DNA of 64,000 bases from Leptospira andrefontaineae (GTDB lineage: Bacteria > Spirochaetota > Leptospiria > Leptospirales > Leptospiraceae). The stretch is taken from contig NZ_RQEY01000010.1 of NCBI RefSeq assembly GCF_004770105.1, forward strand, positions 62,001-126,000, given 5' to 3'. The position numbers and the translations under genes were made by a program. Shown piece by piece: positions 9,863 through 18,889 of this stretch. Numbering within the stretch: position 1 is the stretch's first letter; each line of letters begins with the position of its first letter. Below the pieces are notes generated by a model. It worked only from the letters and a program-made list of their open reading frames with translations, was not told the DNA's origin and ran no database searches.

Positions 9863-11878
9863 GTGACTCATCCTTGGTTATTACCCACCATCATCGCGGC
9901 TACGCCTTCCGCATTTTTTCTAATCCTTATTTATCTATATTTATACAATAAAGAAGGACAGAAGGCATTGCTTGCCTGGTCCATCTGTTGGATATTTCAT
10001 CTTTTAGGTTATATAGGAAATATTATGCAAGTAGGAGGGGTAGACTCTTACAGATATTTTCCTGCTTTCTCCATTGACTTTATCAGAGCACTTTTCCAAT
10101 TTTTAGGATGTTTATATTTTTTAAATAAATCGTTCTCTAGGCCTTTTCAAATTTTATTTGGGTCAGCCGGCCTTTGGGCATTGTATCTAGATATTGAGAA
10201 GACTAAAGATCCTTATATGATCTGGCCAATCTATCTATTAATAGGTGGGTCTCAAATTTACACTGGTATCATTTTTTTAAGAACTAAAAATCTGATCCCA
10301 AGTATTGGTAAGATCATTGCAGGTTGGATCTTCATTCTTTGGGGAATTCATGTTCTTAATTATCCATTTGTCCGATTCCATCCTGAGTTCGGTTTTATAG
10401 GTTTTTTTCTCGCAGGACTTTTTAGATTCTCTTCTGCAATCGTAATACTTTTAGTATTCTTCGAAGAAACGAAAGCTGCTCTTTCCAAGACGGAAGGAAA
10501 TTACAAAAAGATAGTAGATACCACTTTAGAAGGTATCTGGTTGATCAATAAGGAAAATAATACCACATTCGTGAATTCTAAAATGGCAGAATTTTTAGGA
10601 ATGAGTGAGAAAGAACTCATAGGTAAAAATCTTTATGAATTTGTAACTCCCGAGGCAACTGATATAGTAAATAAAAGGTTGGAAGAAAGAAAACAAGGAA
10701 AAGCAGAAGTCCATGATTTCTATTTCAAACGTCCGGACGGAGAACCTGTTTGGTTATTAATGTCAGCAAACCCGATCTTTGATCCCCAGGGGAATTACGA
10801 AGGTTCACTTGCGATGTGCACTGATATTACTTATTATAAAAAAACGGAAACTGCATTAAAAGAAAGTGAAAGACAACTTTCCACTTTAATCCGAAATCTT
10901 CCCGGCATTGCGTATCGTTGTGCATACGATCCGGATTGGACAATGGAGTTTATTAGCGAAGGTTGTTTCGAACTTACCGGCTATTCTCCTTCAGACTTTG
11001 TTTCCAATCGGACAATTACCTACGGGGAGATAATGCATCCGGAAGACACTGAAAGAGTATTTCAAGAAGTTACGGAGGCTATAGGCAAGAACCTTCCCTA
11101 TCAGCTTCTTTACCGGATCTATAAAAGAAGTGGAGAGATGCGTTGGGCATTCGAACAAGGTTCCGCGGTCAAAGGTGAGAATGGAGAATTGATCGCTTTA
11201 GAAGGTTTTATCGCCGACTTTACCCAAGTAAAACTTGCTGAAGAAATTATGGCCAATTCTCTTCAAGAAAAGGATATCTTACTTAAGGAAGTTCATCACA
11301 GAGTTAAAAACTACCTACAGGTTCTCTCAAGTTTACTTTCCATCCAGTTGGAGCAAGTAGAAGCAACCAATCCCACTCAAGTTCTGACAGAATCCCAAAA
11401 CAGGATTTTGTCTATGGCATATGTGCATGAATCTTTATACGGAAAACACAGGATCAGCGATGAATTTTTTCCTGAGTTCGTAAGTAGGCTTGTGGATAGC
11501 CTTCTCAAATCTTTTGGTCATAAAAAAGAAGAGATACAAATTTTCCTAAATTGTGAGTCACTTCCGATCAAACAAAATTCCGCAATCCCGATCGGCTTGA
11601 TCCTGAATGAGTTAGTAACAAATATTCTAAAACATGCCTTCTTATTTAAAAAACATTCGGAAGAAAAGATCATCAAGATATCCTTTTACAAGGATGGAAA
11701 TTGGATCCATTTGGATGTGACTGATAATGGAAAAGGAAAATCTTCAGATCCTAAACCGGAAGATTCTATGGGACTGGAACTTGTAGAACTTCTGACCAAA
11801 CAGTTAAAAGGATCCGTGATGGATCTTTCTTCCGAGCAAGGGACAGTTACTAGGATAAGGTTTCCCGCTTCTTATTAG
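9863..11878 (+). CDS. membrane PAS-PAS sensor histidine kinase (HisKA_2 type)
   Basis: A 671-residue protein. Residues 1-205 form about seven membrane helices. Two PAS domains follow (~212-330, with DTTLEGIWLINKENNTTF, and ~338-460). A HisKA_2 dimerisation domain carries the phospho-acceptor in KEVHHRVKNYLQVLSSLL near residue 477. The last domain is a HATPase (~560-671) with LNELVTNILKHAF and VTDNGKGKS. The start is GTG at 9863 with GAAGG at the right distance. No response regulator is adjacent, so the partner is elsewhere. HisKA_2 kinases often phosphorylate stand-alone or RNA-binding regulators. The signal sensed is unknown. Confidence 0.92.
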   Translation: MTHPWLLPTIIAATPSAFFLILIYLYLYNKEGQKALLAWSICWIFHLLGYIGNIMQVGGVDSYRYFPAFSIDFIRALFQFLGCLYFLNKSFSRPFQILFGSAGLWALYLDIEKTKDPYMIWPIYLLIGGSQIYTGIIFLRTKNLIPSIGKIIAGWIFILWGIHVLNYPFVRFHPEFGFIGFFLAGLFRFSSAIVILLVFFEETKAALSKTEGNYKKIVDTTLEGIWLINKENNTTFVNSKMAEFLGMSEKELIGKNLYEFVTPEATDIVNKRLEERKQGKAEVHDFYFKRPDGEPVWLLMSANPIFDPQGNYEGSLAMCTDITYYKKTETALKESERQLSTLIRNLPGIAYRCAYDPDWTMEFISEGCFELTGYSPSDFVSNRTITYGEIMHPEDTERVFQEVTEAIGKNLPYQLLYRIYKRSGEMRWAFEQGSAVKGENGELIALEGFIADFTQVKLAEEIMANSLQEKDILLKEVHHRVKNYLQVLSSLLSIQLEQVEATNPTQVLTESQNRILSMAYVHESLYGKHRISDEFFPEFVSRLVDSLLKSFGHKKEEIQIFLNCESLPIKQNSAIPIGLILNELVTNILKHAFLFKKHSEEKIIKISFYKDGNWIHLDVTDNGKGKSSDPKPEDSMGLELVELLTKQLKGSVMDLSSEQGTVTRIRFPASY

Positions 11879-11887
11879 GGATTGATT

Positions 11888-11975
11888 TGTAGGAGTTCCT
11901 ACAGGGGTTTAAAGGGCGCCCCCACCCTGAGCTTTGGGTGGGGGGAGTGGCTCGTGGGAGAGCTCCCTCGCGTAT
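11888..11975. repeat. GC-rich hairpin repeat, copy A
   Basis: The stretch after the histidine kinase begins with the palindrome TGTAGGAGTTCCTACA (11888-11903) and continues with a very GC-rich hairpin, CCCCCACCC and GGGTGGGGG separated by 8 bases, then a CGTGGGAGA block. The segment at 52663-52747, read on the other strand, has the same order: a TTGGAGTTCC-type palindrome, GGCCCCCGCCCT, TTTGGGTGG and CGTGGGAGA. Two diverged copies in opposite orientation in 64 kb indicate a dispersed repeat rather than a chance hairpin. An 80-codon open frame across it has no coding character. Function unknown. Confidence 0.6.
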
Positions 11976-12019
11976 ATCACAAAATTCCATTCTTAACAAT
12001 CAAATTTTGCAGTTCTAAT

Positions 12020-12039
12020 CTTGTTGGAATTCCAACAAG
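12020..12039. repeat. perfect 20-bp palindrome (short repeat family)
   Basis: CTTGTTGGAATTCCAACAAG is a perfect palindrome. With one mismatch it extends to about 30 bp (CTAA on the left, TTAG on the right). Its core TGTTGGAATTCCAACA fits the TGTWGGARTTCCTACA motif found elsewhere in the window. It lies between the convergent histidine kinase and desaturase-like genes, where it could form an RNA hairpin, but neither strand has a T-run, so a terminator role is unsure. Confidence 0.6.
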
Positions 12040-12047
12040 GTTAGGAT

Positions 12048-12875
12048 CTAAACTCCCTGAACTTTCGCTTCGCCTAAACTGGAATCGCTCACGACTTCAG
12101 GCTCTCGATGAGTCACTTCTCTAAATGTATCGAAGTAATTCTCATGATTCGTTCCCATTATCCTATCCCAAATATTAAAATACAAACTGTAATTACAGTT
12201 AAAGTATTTATGATGCATATTATGATGAGTAGTAGAATTATGAAGTCTTAATATTTTATTTTCGATAAATCCTTTAGGAAAAAGTTCGAAAGAAAGATGC
12301 CCTAGGACATTCAAAAAATTACTGTAAAAGAAAAATACCAAAAGTGCAGTTGTATGCACAGGCAAGAATAGGATCACAAGAGGCACAATCCCTGCTTCCA
12401 CAACAGCTTCATATGGATGAAAAGAAAACGCCGCCCAAGGAGAAGGATTCGTGGACTTATGATGAACCAAATGCATTCTTTTGAAAAGAAGAGGGTGATG
12501 CATCATTCTGTGGGTCCAATAAAAGTAAGTATCATGTAGGAATATTAAAGCAACGATGCTGAATAATAGATAAGGCACACCGTAATCTTCCACCTTGTCG
12601 TAGATAAAAGTCCAGCCTGCCTTCTTCATCAAGACCACGAGGATCCCGGAAGCTGCGAAGATCGCAAGTGAGATCGCCGAATATTTAAGTTCGTGGGAGA
12701 TCTTATCTTTTTCAGGAAGTCTATTTTGGATGATCTTATGTTTGAGTCTTTCTTTGTAGATCATCCAAATGAAAACATAAGCGATCCCTGCCATTAAAAT
12801 ATAGCGGAACCATAACATACCCAAGGTCAGAAAATAATAGGCGGTATAGCCCATTTGATCCACAATTTCATTCAT
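12048..12875 (-). CDS. fatty acid hydroxylase/sterol desaturase superfamily protein
   Basis: A 275-residue membrane protein with the di-iron histidine clusters of this superfamily: HDTYFYWTHRMMHH, HLVHHKS and a late HNMHHKYFNCNY, separated by hydrophobic helices. Known members hydroxylate or desaturate lipids at the membrane; the substrate here is not predictable. The start at 12875 (MNEIVDQMG) has GGAGAG 7-8 bases upstream; the in-frame start at 12923 would add 16 hydrophilic residues. It is preceded by the AraC-type regulator gene on the same strand (77-base gap), so co-regulation is possible. Confidence 0.88.
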   Translation of the reverse strand: MNEIVDQMGYTAYYFLTLGMLWFRYILMAGIAYVFIWMIYKERLKHKIIQNRLPEKDKISHELKYSAISLAIFAASGILVVLMKKAGWTFIYDKVEDYGVPYLLFSIVALIFLHDTYFYWTHRMMHHPLLFKRMHLVHHKSTNPSPWAAFSFHPYEAVVEAGIVPLVILFLPVHTTALLVFFFYSNFLNVLGHLSFELFPKGFIENKILRLHNSTTHHNMHHKYFNCNYSLYFNIWDRIMGTNHENYFDTFREVTHREPEVVSDSSLGEAKVQGV

Positions 12876-12952
12876 CCTGTTCTCTCCGTGTTTTCTGTAA
12901 GCACAGTTTACACGATGAGACAAGGATCAGCCTATCCGAATTTTAAAAATCT

Positions 12953-14056
12953 CTAGCTGATTTCAAAATCGGCAGTACTTTTTAAAGATTCGTCCCTGCC
13001 ACGGTTACGGCGAAATTCGGTTGGAGTGACTCCCGTAAGTTCTTTGAATGCGCGATTAAATGGTCCTAAGGATTGGTAACCGAGATCCATAGCGACCCGA
13101 ATGATAGGGATTTCGTCCTTTCCCGAATCCAAAAGGATCTCGCAGGCTTCTTGGATCCTGTAACGATTTAGGAAGTCTGGAAAATTCCTAAAACCCATTG
13201 CTTGGTTGATCAGCCTTCTGAGTTTATATTCCTGCACTTCTAAATTTTCTGCAAGCTGCCCGATTGTCAGACCTTCTTTTCTATAAAGTTTGGTTTCTTC
13301 AAATGCAGAGACTAATTTTTTCTTTAATGCAGGATCGGCATATATAGCTTTTTCTTCTTTGTCCTCTGACTCTTCCGGTCTTGGATCCACAAGACCTTCT
13401 TTCAATTCGAAGACCAAATACATGAATGCAAGTATAAGCCCCCAGGCAAAGACCACATTCGCTAAATCTAAAATTTCAGATAAGATCTTTCCTCTTAGGA
13501 TCAGGTGAGAGAACATATTAAAAGTGATTACACTTCCGGTCATTAGAATATGAACTTCGCGTAACCTTCTTCTTGTTTCGATTAAATCGTCTTTTCTACC
13601 TGAATAGATCCTGATGATGGCAGCCACAACAAATCCCAAGGATAGAAGAGTAGGAATAATTATATGAGCAAGAACCGTTTCTGAAACGATAGGTCCTCTC
13701 ATATTGATCAGATCCAATACAGGATAGACCGACCAAGCAGATACCCCAACCTTACTTAGAAGTAAGAGCCAATACCAATATTTAATCTCAAAATGATCTT
13801 CGAAGATAGCAAGGCTGATCATCCAAAAGAAAAAAGGTAAACTAATAAGACCTGCAAATAAAAATACTCGAATAGAATAAGGGATCTTTAGATCAGGATC
13901 CAAGGAAAGAAGGATATAACATACTATCCCGAAAGAAAAACCTCCCGCGATACGTATTCTAAAATCATAAATATATCTCCATCCAAAGAATCCGATAATG
14001 AAGATTAAATTCGAAAGACAGAATAAATGTAATATGTCCGTGATCTGTGAGATCAA
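12953..14056 (-). CDS. AraC-family regulator with N-terminal membrane domain
   Basis: The first ~210 residues form 6-7 hydrophobic helices; the C-terminal ~100 are an AraC/XylS DNA-binding domain with two helix-turn-helix units (LTIGQLAENLEVQEYKLRRL and AMDLGYQSLGPFNRAFKE, then GVTPTEFRRNR). This membrane-AraC layout is frequent in Leptospira. The favoured start is a TTG at 14056 that overlaps the upstream stop (TTGA) and has GGAAGA at proper spacing; an ATG at 14089 would add 11 residues. Ligand and targets are unknown; the desaturase-like gene downstream is a candidate target. Confidence 0.88.
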   Translation of the reverse strand: MISQITDILHLFCLSNLIFIIGFFGWRYIYDFRIRIAGGFSFGIVCYILLSLDPDLKIPYSIRVFLFAGLISLPFFFWMISLAIFEDHFEIKYWYWLLLLSKVGVSAWSVYPVLDLINMRGPIVSETVLAHIIIPTLLSLGFVVAAIIRIYSGRKDDLIETRRRLREVHILMTGSVITFNMFSHLILRGKILSEILDLANVVFAWGLILAFMYLVFELKEGLVDPRPEESEDKEEKAIYADPALKKKLVSAFEETKLYRKEGLTIGQLAENLEVQEYKLRRLINQAMGFRNFPDFLNRYRIQEACEILLDSGKDEIPIIRVAMDLGYQSLGPFNRAFKELTGVTPTEFRRNRGRDESLKSTADFEIS

Positions 14057-14817
14057 ATGAGTTCTTCCAGTTTTTCCAATTCTCCCCAAAAGTCCTTTGT
14101 TTGTAAACCAGGAAGAAATTTCCGGATCAAGCTGCTATCTATAAAACTGTCCTCTCTATCCATCTTTTCTTCGGGAAGAACCTGGATCTTACCATGATCC
14201 TCTAAGAATCGGAAGATCTCCAACCAGGTATGCCATTGCCCATCGGATAAAATTAACTCGGAAGGCAGATCATTTCCGGGATAAGACAGAAGCAAACGAA
14301 CCGCTTCCGAAATATCATCCCCATGAATGAGATTCAATTGACGTTTCGTCTTTCTAACGGAGCCCTTTCTTGCCCAGTTTGCCGGATTTCTACCCGGGCC
14401 ATAGATCCCTGAAAGCCTAAGGATCTTACCACCCTTCTCTAAAAACCGTAACTCCGTTTCATAACGATCATGTTCAGGATCTAAAGGAGTTTTCTCGGTT
14501 ATATCGGATGTGATCCTTTGATAGATGCTGGTAGATCCAAACATCCAAACAGTTTTAGAAACAGAGAATAAAGTATCAAAAACCTGTTCTCTATTCTCTA
14601 ATTTTTGAGCGGGGAAAGTGATAAGGCTCGCATCAAACTGCGAACCTTCGTTTTCTTTTCGAAAATTTTCCAAGGCTTCCGTATCGGATAGATCCAGGAG
14701 AATAGATCCTTCTACTTGAGTCAGCCGGGAAATCCCTAAAACAGTATTCTCTTTTTTTAATGTATCTAGAATCCGTAGGCCGGTATATCCCAGCCCGAAA
14801 ACTGCAAACTTAGGCAT
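14053..14817 (-). CDS. NAD(P)-dependent epimerase/dehydratase-like (atypical extended SDR)
   Basis: A 254-residue protein opening with FAVFGLGYTGLRILDTL, a Rossmann motif ending in GYTG as in YeeZ-like atypical SDRs. Later come MFGSTSIYQ and KILRLSGIYGPGRNP, which match the SDR Ser/Tyr region and substrate loop, although the usual YxxxK is not clear. It starts one base inside the purB stop (TAATG) and is followed by the AraC gene with a TTGA overlap, so the three are translationally linked. Substrate unknown; it may be a nucleotide-sugar or quinone-like reductase. Confidence 0.8.
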   Translation of the reverse strand: MPKFAVFGLGYTGLRILDTLKKENTVLGISRLTQVEGSILLDLSDTEALENFRKENEGSQFDASLITFPAQKLENREQVFDTLFSVSKTVWMFGSTSIYQRITSDITEKTPLDPEHDRYETELRFLEKGGKILRLSGIYGPGRNPANWARKGSVRKTKRQLNLIHGDDISEAVRLLLSYPGNDLPSELILSDGQWHTWLEIFRFLEDHGKIQVLPEEKMDREDSFIDSSLIRKFLPGLQTKDFWGELEKLEELI

Positions 14818-16118
14818 TACTCCAAACCAAGTCTTTTATAGATCAGTCCAACTTTATCTAAGTAAGGAGAAATTTGGAAAATAGAATCCAGATCTCCTGG
14901 CTTTAAAACCTTTTGCACCTTAGGATCTTCTGCAAGTCTAGTCTTCAGGTTTTGGGAAATATCCGCCCAAACTGCCATTGCATGACCTTGCACGATTGTA
15001 TAAGCATCCTCTCTGGTAATTCCACCTTTTTCAATCAAGTGAAGAAGTACCTTTTGAGAGAAGATCAAACCTCTTGTAGTTCCCAATGTCCTTTCGATCG
15101 CATCCGGATATACATGTAGATTTTTCACTACGAATAACATTTTATCCAAAATATATTCAAGAGCAATTGTAGAATCAGGAACAACTATCCTTTCTGCGGA
15201 AGAATGCGAAATATCCCTTTCATGCCATAAGGCAACGTTTTGAAGAGCAGTAGAAACATTAGAACGGATCACTCTCGAAATACCGGAAATCCTTTCACAG
15301 ATCACAGGATTTCTTTTATGAGGCATTGCAGAAGACCCCTTTTGTCCCGGAGAAAAAGGTTCTTCTACTTCTCTACCTTCTGTTTTCTGAAGAAGACGGA
15401 CTTCGGTTGCAAAACGATCCAAACTCGCCGCAGTTACGCCTAACGCGGACATATAAGCTGCATGTCTATCGCGAGAAACAACTTGGGTTGCGATCGGATC
15501 TGGCTTGAGACCCAACTTCTCGCAAACATATTCTTCAATATCCGGTTCTATATTCGAATAAGTTCCGACTGCACCTGATAATTTTCCTACGGCAACTTCT
15601 TCTTTTGCCAGGGCCATGCGCACCCTGTTTCTTTTCATTTCTTCATAGAATAATGCAAACTTCAAACCAAGAGTCATTGGTTCTGCATGGATACCATGAG
15701 ATCTTCCGATACAAGGAAGGTCTCTGTATTGGATCGCCTTCTCCTTGATCGCCTCGATGAGTTGGTCCGTTTTTTTCAGGATCAGATCCATTGCTTGGAC
15801 CATCTGCACACAAAGTGCAGTGTCTCCAATATCGGAAGAAGTGAGACCGTAATGCACGTGACGACCTGCAGGCCCGATATAGGAATTCATATTAGTTAAG
15901 AATGCGATAACGTCATGGTGGACCTTGGATTCAATCTCCAAAATTTCATCCACGTTGAATCTTGCTTTGGAACGGATCTCTTCGAAGTCTTCTTTAGGAA
16001 CTTCTCCTTTTTTCATCCGGGCTTCAGTCGCCAATATTTCGATTTCTTTCCAAATATCGAATTTGTTCTCCAATTCCCAAATTTTAGAAATCTCCGGATT
16101 CGAATACCGATCAATCAT
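14817..16118 (-). CDS. purB: adenylosuccinate lyase
   Basis: A 433-residue member of the fumarase/aspartase superfamily. It contains the signature SSAMPHKRNP (residues ~261-270), the TSSDIGDTA motif and RSHGIHAEPMTLG, all diagnostic of PurB. The enzyme removes fumarate from SAICAR and from adenylosuccinate in purine synthesis. Length is normal (~430). It heads a coupled run with the epimerase-like and AraC genes. The 5' side is bordered by a repeat-rich spacer, so the promoter probably lies within 16119-16190. Confidence 0.97.
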   Translation of the reverse strand: MIDRYSNPEISKIWELENKFDIWKEIEILATEARMKKGEVPKEDFEEIRSKARFNVDEILEIESKVHHDVIAFLTNMNSYIGPAGRHVHYGLTSSDIGDTALCVQMVQAMDLILKKTDQLIEAIKEKAIQYRDLPCIGRSHGIHAEPMTLGLKFALFYEEMKRNRVRMALAKEEVAVGKLSGAVGTYSNIEPDIEEYVCEKLGLKPDPIATQVVSRDRHAAYMSALGVTAASLDRFATEVRLLQKTEGREVEEPFSPGQKGSSAMPHKRNPVICERISGISRVIRSNVSTALQNVALWHERDISHSSAERIVVPDSTIALEYILDKMLFVVKNLHVYPDAIERTLGTTRGLIFSQKVLLHLIEKGGITREDAYTIVQGHAMAVWADISQNLKTRLAEDPKVQKVLKPGDLDSIFQISPYLDKVGLIYKRLGLE

Positions 16119-16189
16119 TCCAGTTTCCTTGGGGAAATACCCCCATAGATAGGATTTTTATCGGGGGGAGATACGTAAAACGTTTTTGG

Positions 16190-16345
16190 TCACACAAAGA
16201 CACGGAGTTTAGAAGAGGCACAGAGACACGGAGTCTGAGTTTGCAGGAACTCCTACATGTATTTATAAAAACCCAAAACCTCCGCGTCTTTGTGCCTCTG
16301 TGTAAAAATATCTCTGAGTCTCTCTTAACTCTGTGCCTTTCTATC
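16190..16345. repeat. long inverted repeat of the CACAGAG/CACGGAG family, copy 1
   Basis: The arm at 16215-16233 (GAGGCACAGAGACACGGAG) matches the reverse complement of 16280-16298 at 17 of 19 positions. A further CACAAAGACACGGAG unit precedes it and CTCTGAG/ACTCTGTGCC units follow. The loop contains TGCAGGAACTCCTACA (16242-16257), a variant of the short palindrome seen elsewhere. The element lies between purB and the broken SDR gene, and its right end supplies that pseudogene's last codons and stop. Confidence 0.7.
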
Positions 16346-16604
16346 AGGATTGATTCTTTTTTTGCGGAGCCATCTGCGACGTCCCTTCTCTCCGAACCAT
16401 TTTAATATGGGAGAAAGTGAACCGATAAGCCAGGGAAACACCGCGGCCAATCTAGAAGTAAGTCCGTCACTATAAGGAACATATATCTCCAATTTTCCTG
16501 TTCGGATCCCACGAACGTAATGCGATTGCTTCTCCGATCCCGCCTCCCGCTCCGGTGATCAAAGCGGTTTTAGATCCGGAAAATCCTTTTTTCTCCGAAC
16601 TCAC
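16325..16604 (-). pseudogene. short-chain dehydrogenase with internal deletion
   Basis: The frame starts at a GTG (16604) overlapping the monooxygenase stop (GTGA) with GAGG upstream. It encodes KTALITGAGGGIGEAIAL, a perfect SDR cofactor motif, then hits a stop at 16470 after 44 codons. In another frame the following DNA encodes GIRTGKLEIYVPYSDGLTSR and LAAVFPWLIGSLSPIL, the look of an SDR C-terminal tail, ending at 16325 inside the repeat element. The catalytic Ser-Tyr-Lys core (~190 residues) is absent, so the gene has lost its middle and shifted frame. An intact SDR would fit functionally beside the monooxygenase. Confidence 0.8.
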
Positions 16605-18022
16605 CGTGCAGCCCTCGCCAGATCGTTTGGTGCAGAAGCGGCATGTTCTCCCTTCTTTAAAATATCGAACTGACCCGGTTTTAATTCAGGCCATCCCATT
16701 TTACTTTGGATCTTTGATCGATATTTTTTATAAGCAACCTGGTTTACATATACTGAGTGCCGTCCCGTATTCAGATAATGGATCCCACCGTTTAATAAGG
16801 GTCGGTCTGTTCGGATCAATGATTCGAATTTTTTAGCGGAAGGATCTCCTTTTCGTTTCGCATCTATATAAGAAGAAATTAAATTAGCCATTTCGTCGAA
16901 CATCTTATACGCCCCTCCGTCGGTTTCCATATAACCGAGAGCATAAAGATTTTCATAATTACGATTGAAAAGAGTAAGATAAAGTTCAGGTCGTCCATTC
17001 TTCCATTCGAAATATTTTTCTTCCATGTACGGGATCGACCAATGGTAGCCGGTCGCAAGTACGACTAAATCGATCTTTTCTTTAGAACCATCCTTAAACT
17101 CTACAAATTCTCCGTTCAATCTGGAAATATCTCCCTTTGCAATCACGTCTCCATGGCGAAGATTATGTAGAAGCTGATCATTAATGATCGGATGTGTTTC
17201 AAAAATTTTATGATCGGGAGCAGGAAGACCGATCTTAGTCAAATCCCCTACTAAAAACTTTAAGATGATCCCAAAAACCCATTGAGAAAACCAATTAGGG
17301 ATCCAATGAGCTCCATCACCGAATACGTCTGCAGGCATTCCAAAAATATGTTTTGGAATAAAATAATAACCTCTTCTTACACTGATGAAAGCCTGGTCTG
17401 CAGCGACTCCAGCGTCACACGCAATATCACATCCGGAATTTCCGGCTCCTACAACGAGCACTCTCTTTCCACGAAAAAAAGAAATGTCCTTATACTTTAC
17501 GCTATGAATCACTTCTCCACGAAATGTTTCTATACCTTGTAACTTCGGAATATTCGGAGACCAAGTGATCCCGCTCGCACAAATCACTCCTTCATAAAGT
17601 CCAGATTCTCCATTCTCCAACTTAACCAACCATTTGGACCCTTTCTGCTCGATAGAGCGGACCGAAGAATTGAATTTTATATGTCGATACAGATCGTATT
17701 CTCTGGCAAATGATCTATGATATGAGAGGATCTGACGGTTGGATGGATAGTCCGGATATTCTTCGGGCATTGGATAATCCGCATAATCGGAAAGATATTT
17801 AGAAGAGATAAAATGAGCGCTTTTATACATAGGAGATCCCGGATTTTCAATATCCCAAATTCCTCCTACGTCCTTATACCTTTCGATCACATGGAAAGGG
17901 ATCCCTTTCATCTTAAGTGATCTTGCCATGGATATCCCTGCGGGACCGGCCCCGACTATACAATAATGCCCCGAAAAATCCTGAATCCCCTTCGAATCAG
18001 GAATTGTAGTTTGTTCTTTCAT
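16601..18022 (-). CDS. flavin-containing monooxygenase
   Basis: A 473-residue protein with an FAD-binding CIVGAGPAGISMARSL (residues ~20-35), the FMO/BVMO-type FRGEVIHSVKY motif (F-x-G-x3-H), and an NADPH-binding VVGAGNSGCDIA near residue 187. It probably oxygenates a hydrophobic or carbonyl compound using NADPH and O2 in the cytoplasm; the substrate is unknown. The start at 18022 has GAGG 5 bases upstream; a longer frame to 18079 would run into the operator palindrome. The TetR gene is divergent and the broken SDR follows with GTGA overlap, a typical TetR-regulated oxidoreductase cassette. Confidence 0.9.
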   Translation of the reverse strand: MKEQTTIPDSKGIQDFSGHYCIVGAGPAGISMARSLKMKGIPFHVIERYKDVGGIWDIENPGSPMYKSAHFISSKYLSDYADYPMPEEYPDYPSNRQILSYHRSFAREYDLYRHIKFNSSVRSIEQKGSKWLVKLENGESGLYEGVICASGITWSPNIPKLQGIETFRGEVIHSVKYKDISFFRGKRVLVVGAGNSGCDIACDAGVAADQAFISVRRGYYFIPKHIFGMPADVFGDGAHWIPNWFSQWVFGIILKFLVGDLTKIGLPAPDHKIFETHPIINDQLLHNLRHGDVIAKGDISRLNGEFVEFKDGSKEKIDLVVLATGYHWSIPYMEEKYFEWKNGRPELYLTLFNRNYENLYALGYMETDGGAYKMFDEMANLISSYIDAKRKGDPSAKKFESLIRTDRPLLNGGIHYLNTGRHSVYVNQVAYKKYRSKIQSKMGWPELKPGQFDILKKGEHAASAPNDLARAAR

Positions 18023-18040
18023 ACGTCCTCTTTCACAAAA

Positions 18041-18093
18041 ATGAGCAATGTTATCTTTTAATAAATGATCATTGCTCATTTATTAAAAGATAA
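18041..18093. promoter_or_regulatory. probable TetR operator palindromes between FMO and tetR-type genes
   Basis: TTATCTTTTAATAAATGA (18051-18068) and its exact reverse complement (18076-18093) form an 18-bp perfect inverted repeat with a 7-base spacer. Interleaved is a second pair, TGAGCAATG (18042-18050) and CATTGCTCA (18070-18078). The site lies between the divergent FMO start (18022) and regulator start (18163), where TetR-family repressors normally bind. Binding is inferred from position and symmetry. Confidence 0.7.
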
Positions 18094-18162
18094 GTCAAAC
18101 AAAAATCAATTCCGAAAGAAAAAAGTAGTCCGAGGAGAAGAGGAAATATAACTGTATTTCCT

Positions 18163-18801
18163 ATGAAGCAGGGCCCGCGCACCCCAGTACAATCTAGAAG
18201 CAAAGAAAGATTAGATCTGATCCTAAGGACTGCGAGGGAACTGATTGGAGAAAGAGGGATAGATGCCGTCAGCATGAGAGAAATCGCTCAATCTGCAGGA
18301 ATACAAATTGGATCTTTATACCAATATTTTCCGGGAAAAAACTCTCTCCTACTCACGATCATGAGAGAATATTATGACAGAATTTACGCCGGAACAAAAG
18401 CTCTCTTAGATCAGGTCAATAACGCAGAAGAGTTAGAAACCGTTGGTGAAAAAGCAATCATACAATTCGCAGAATTTTTCCAAAAAGATACTGCACTTGC
18501 AAATCTTTGGGCGGGAGCAAGAGCCGTTCCGGAATTAGTCTCGGAAGATATTTTAGACAGTTACAGAAATGCTGAATTGATAGTAAAGACCGTATTACGT
18601 TGTCTACCTGAGCTAAAGGAAAACGATATAAAACCTTTTGCACTCTTTCTTAGTCATACTCTGGGCACGATCGTTCGTTTTGCCGGTGAAATCGAAAAAG
18701 CGCAAGGAAAAGCAGTTCTCAAAGAATGTCAGGAAATATTCAGGCTCAGATTAAAATCTCTGGTCGATCTTTCAAAATCTTCGCGAAAAAAAAGTAAATA
18801 A
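18163..18801 (+). CDS. TetR/AcrR family transcriptional regulator
   Basis: A 212-residue protein. The N-terminal helix-turn-helix is typical (RTARELIGERGIDAVSMREI, then AGIQIGSLYQYFPGKNSLL, residues ~22-65). The C-terminal ~140 residues are the variable ligand-binding and dimerisation part. It probably represses itself and the divergent monooxygenase/SDR genes through the palindromes at 18041-18093, with release by a small hydrophobic ligand; that is inference from the arrangement. After the stop lies CGTTGGAGTTCCTAAA (18807-18822), a member of the short palindrome family. Confidence 0.93.
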   Translation: MKQGPRTPVQSRSKERLDLILRTARELIGERGIDAVSMREIAQSAGIQIGSLYQYFPGKNSLLLTIMREYYDRIYAGTKALLDQVNNAEELETVGEKAIIQFAEFFQKDTALANLWAGARAVPELVSEDILDSYRNAELIVKTVLRCLPELKENDIKPFALFLSHTLGTIVRFAGEIEKAQGKAVLKECQEIFRLRLKSLVDLSKSSRKKSK

Positions 18802-18889
18802 CCCCTCGTTGGAGTTCCTAAAAAGCCAAAGTTCTTCTCTTTGACTTTGCGTGAAAATATCTCTGTATCTTTTCTAAACTCTAGGACTC

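Noticed and set aside
11882..12124. 80-codon plus-strand frame over the GC-rich repeat
   Set aside because: It is made of repeat and palindrome DNA, has no SD, and overlaps the end of the desaturase-like gene.
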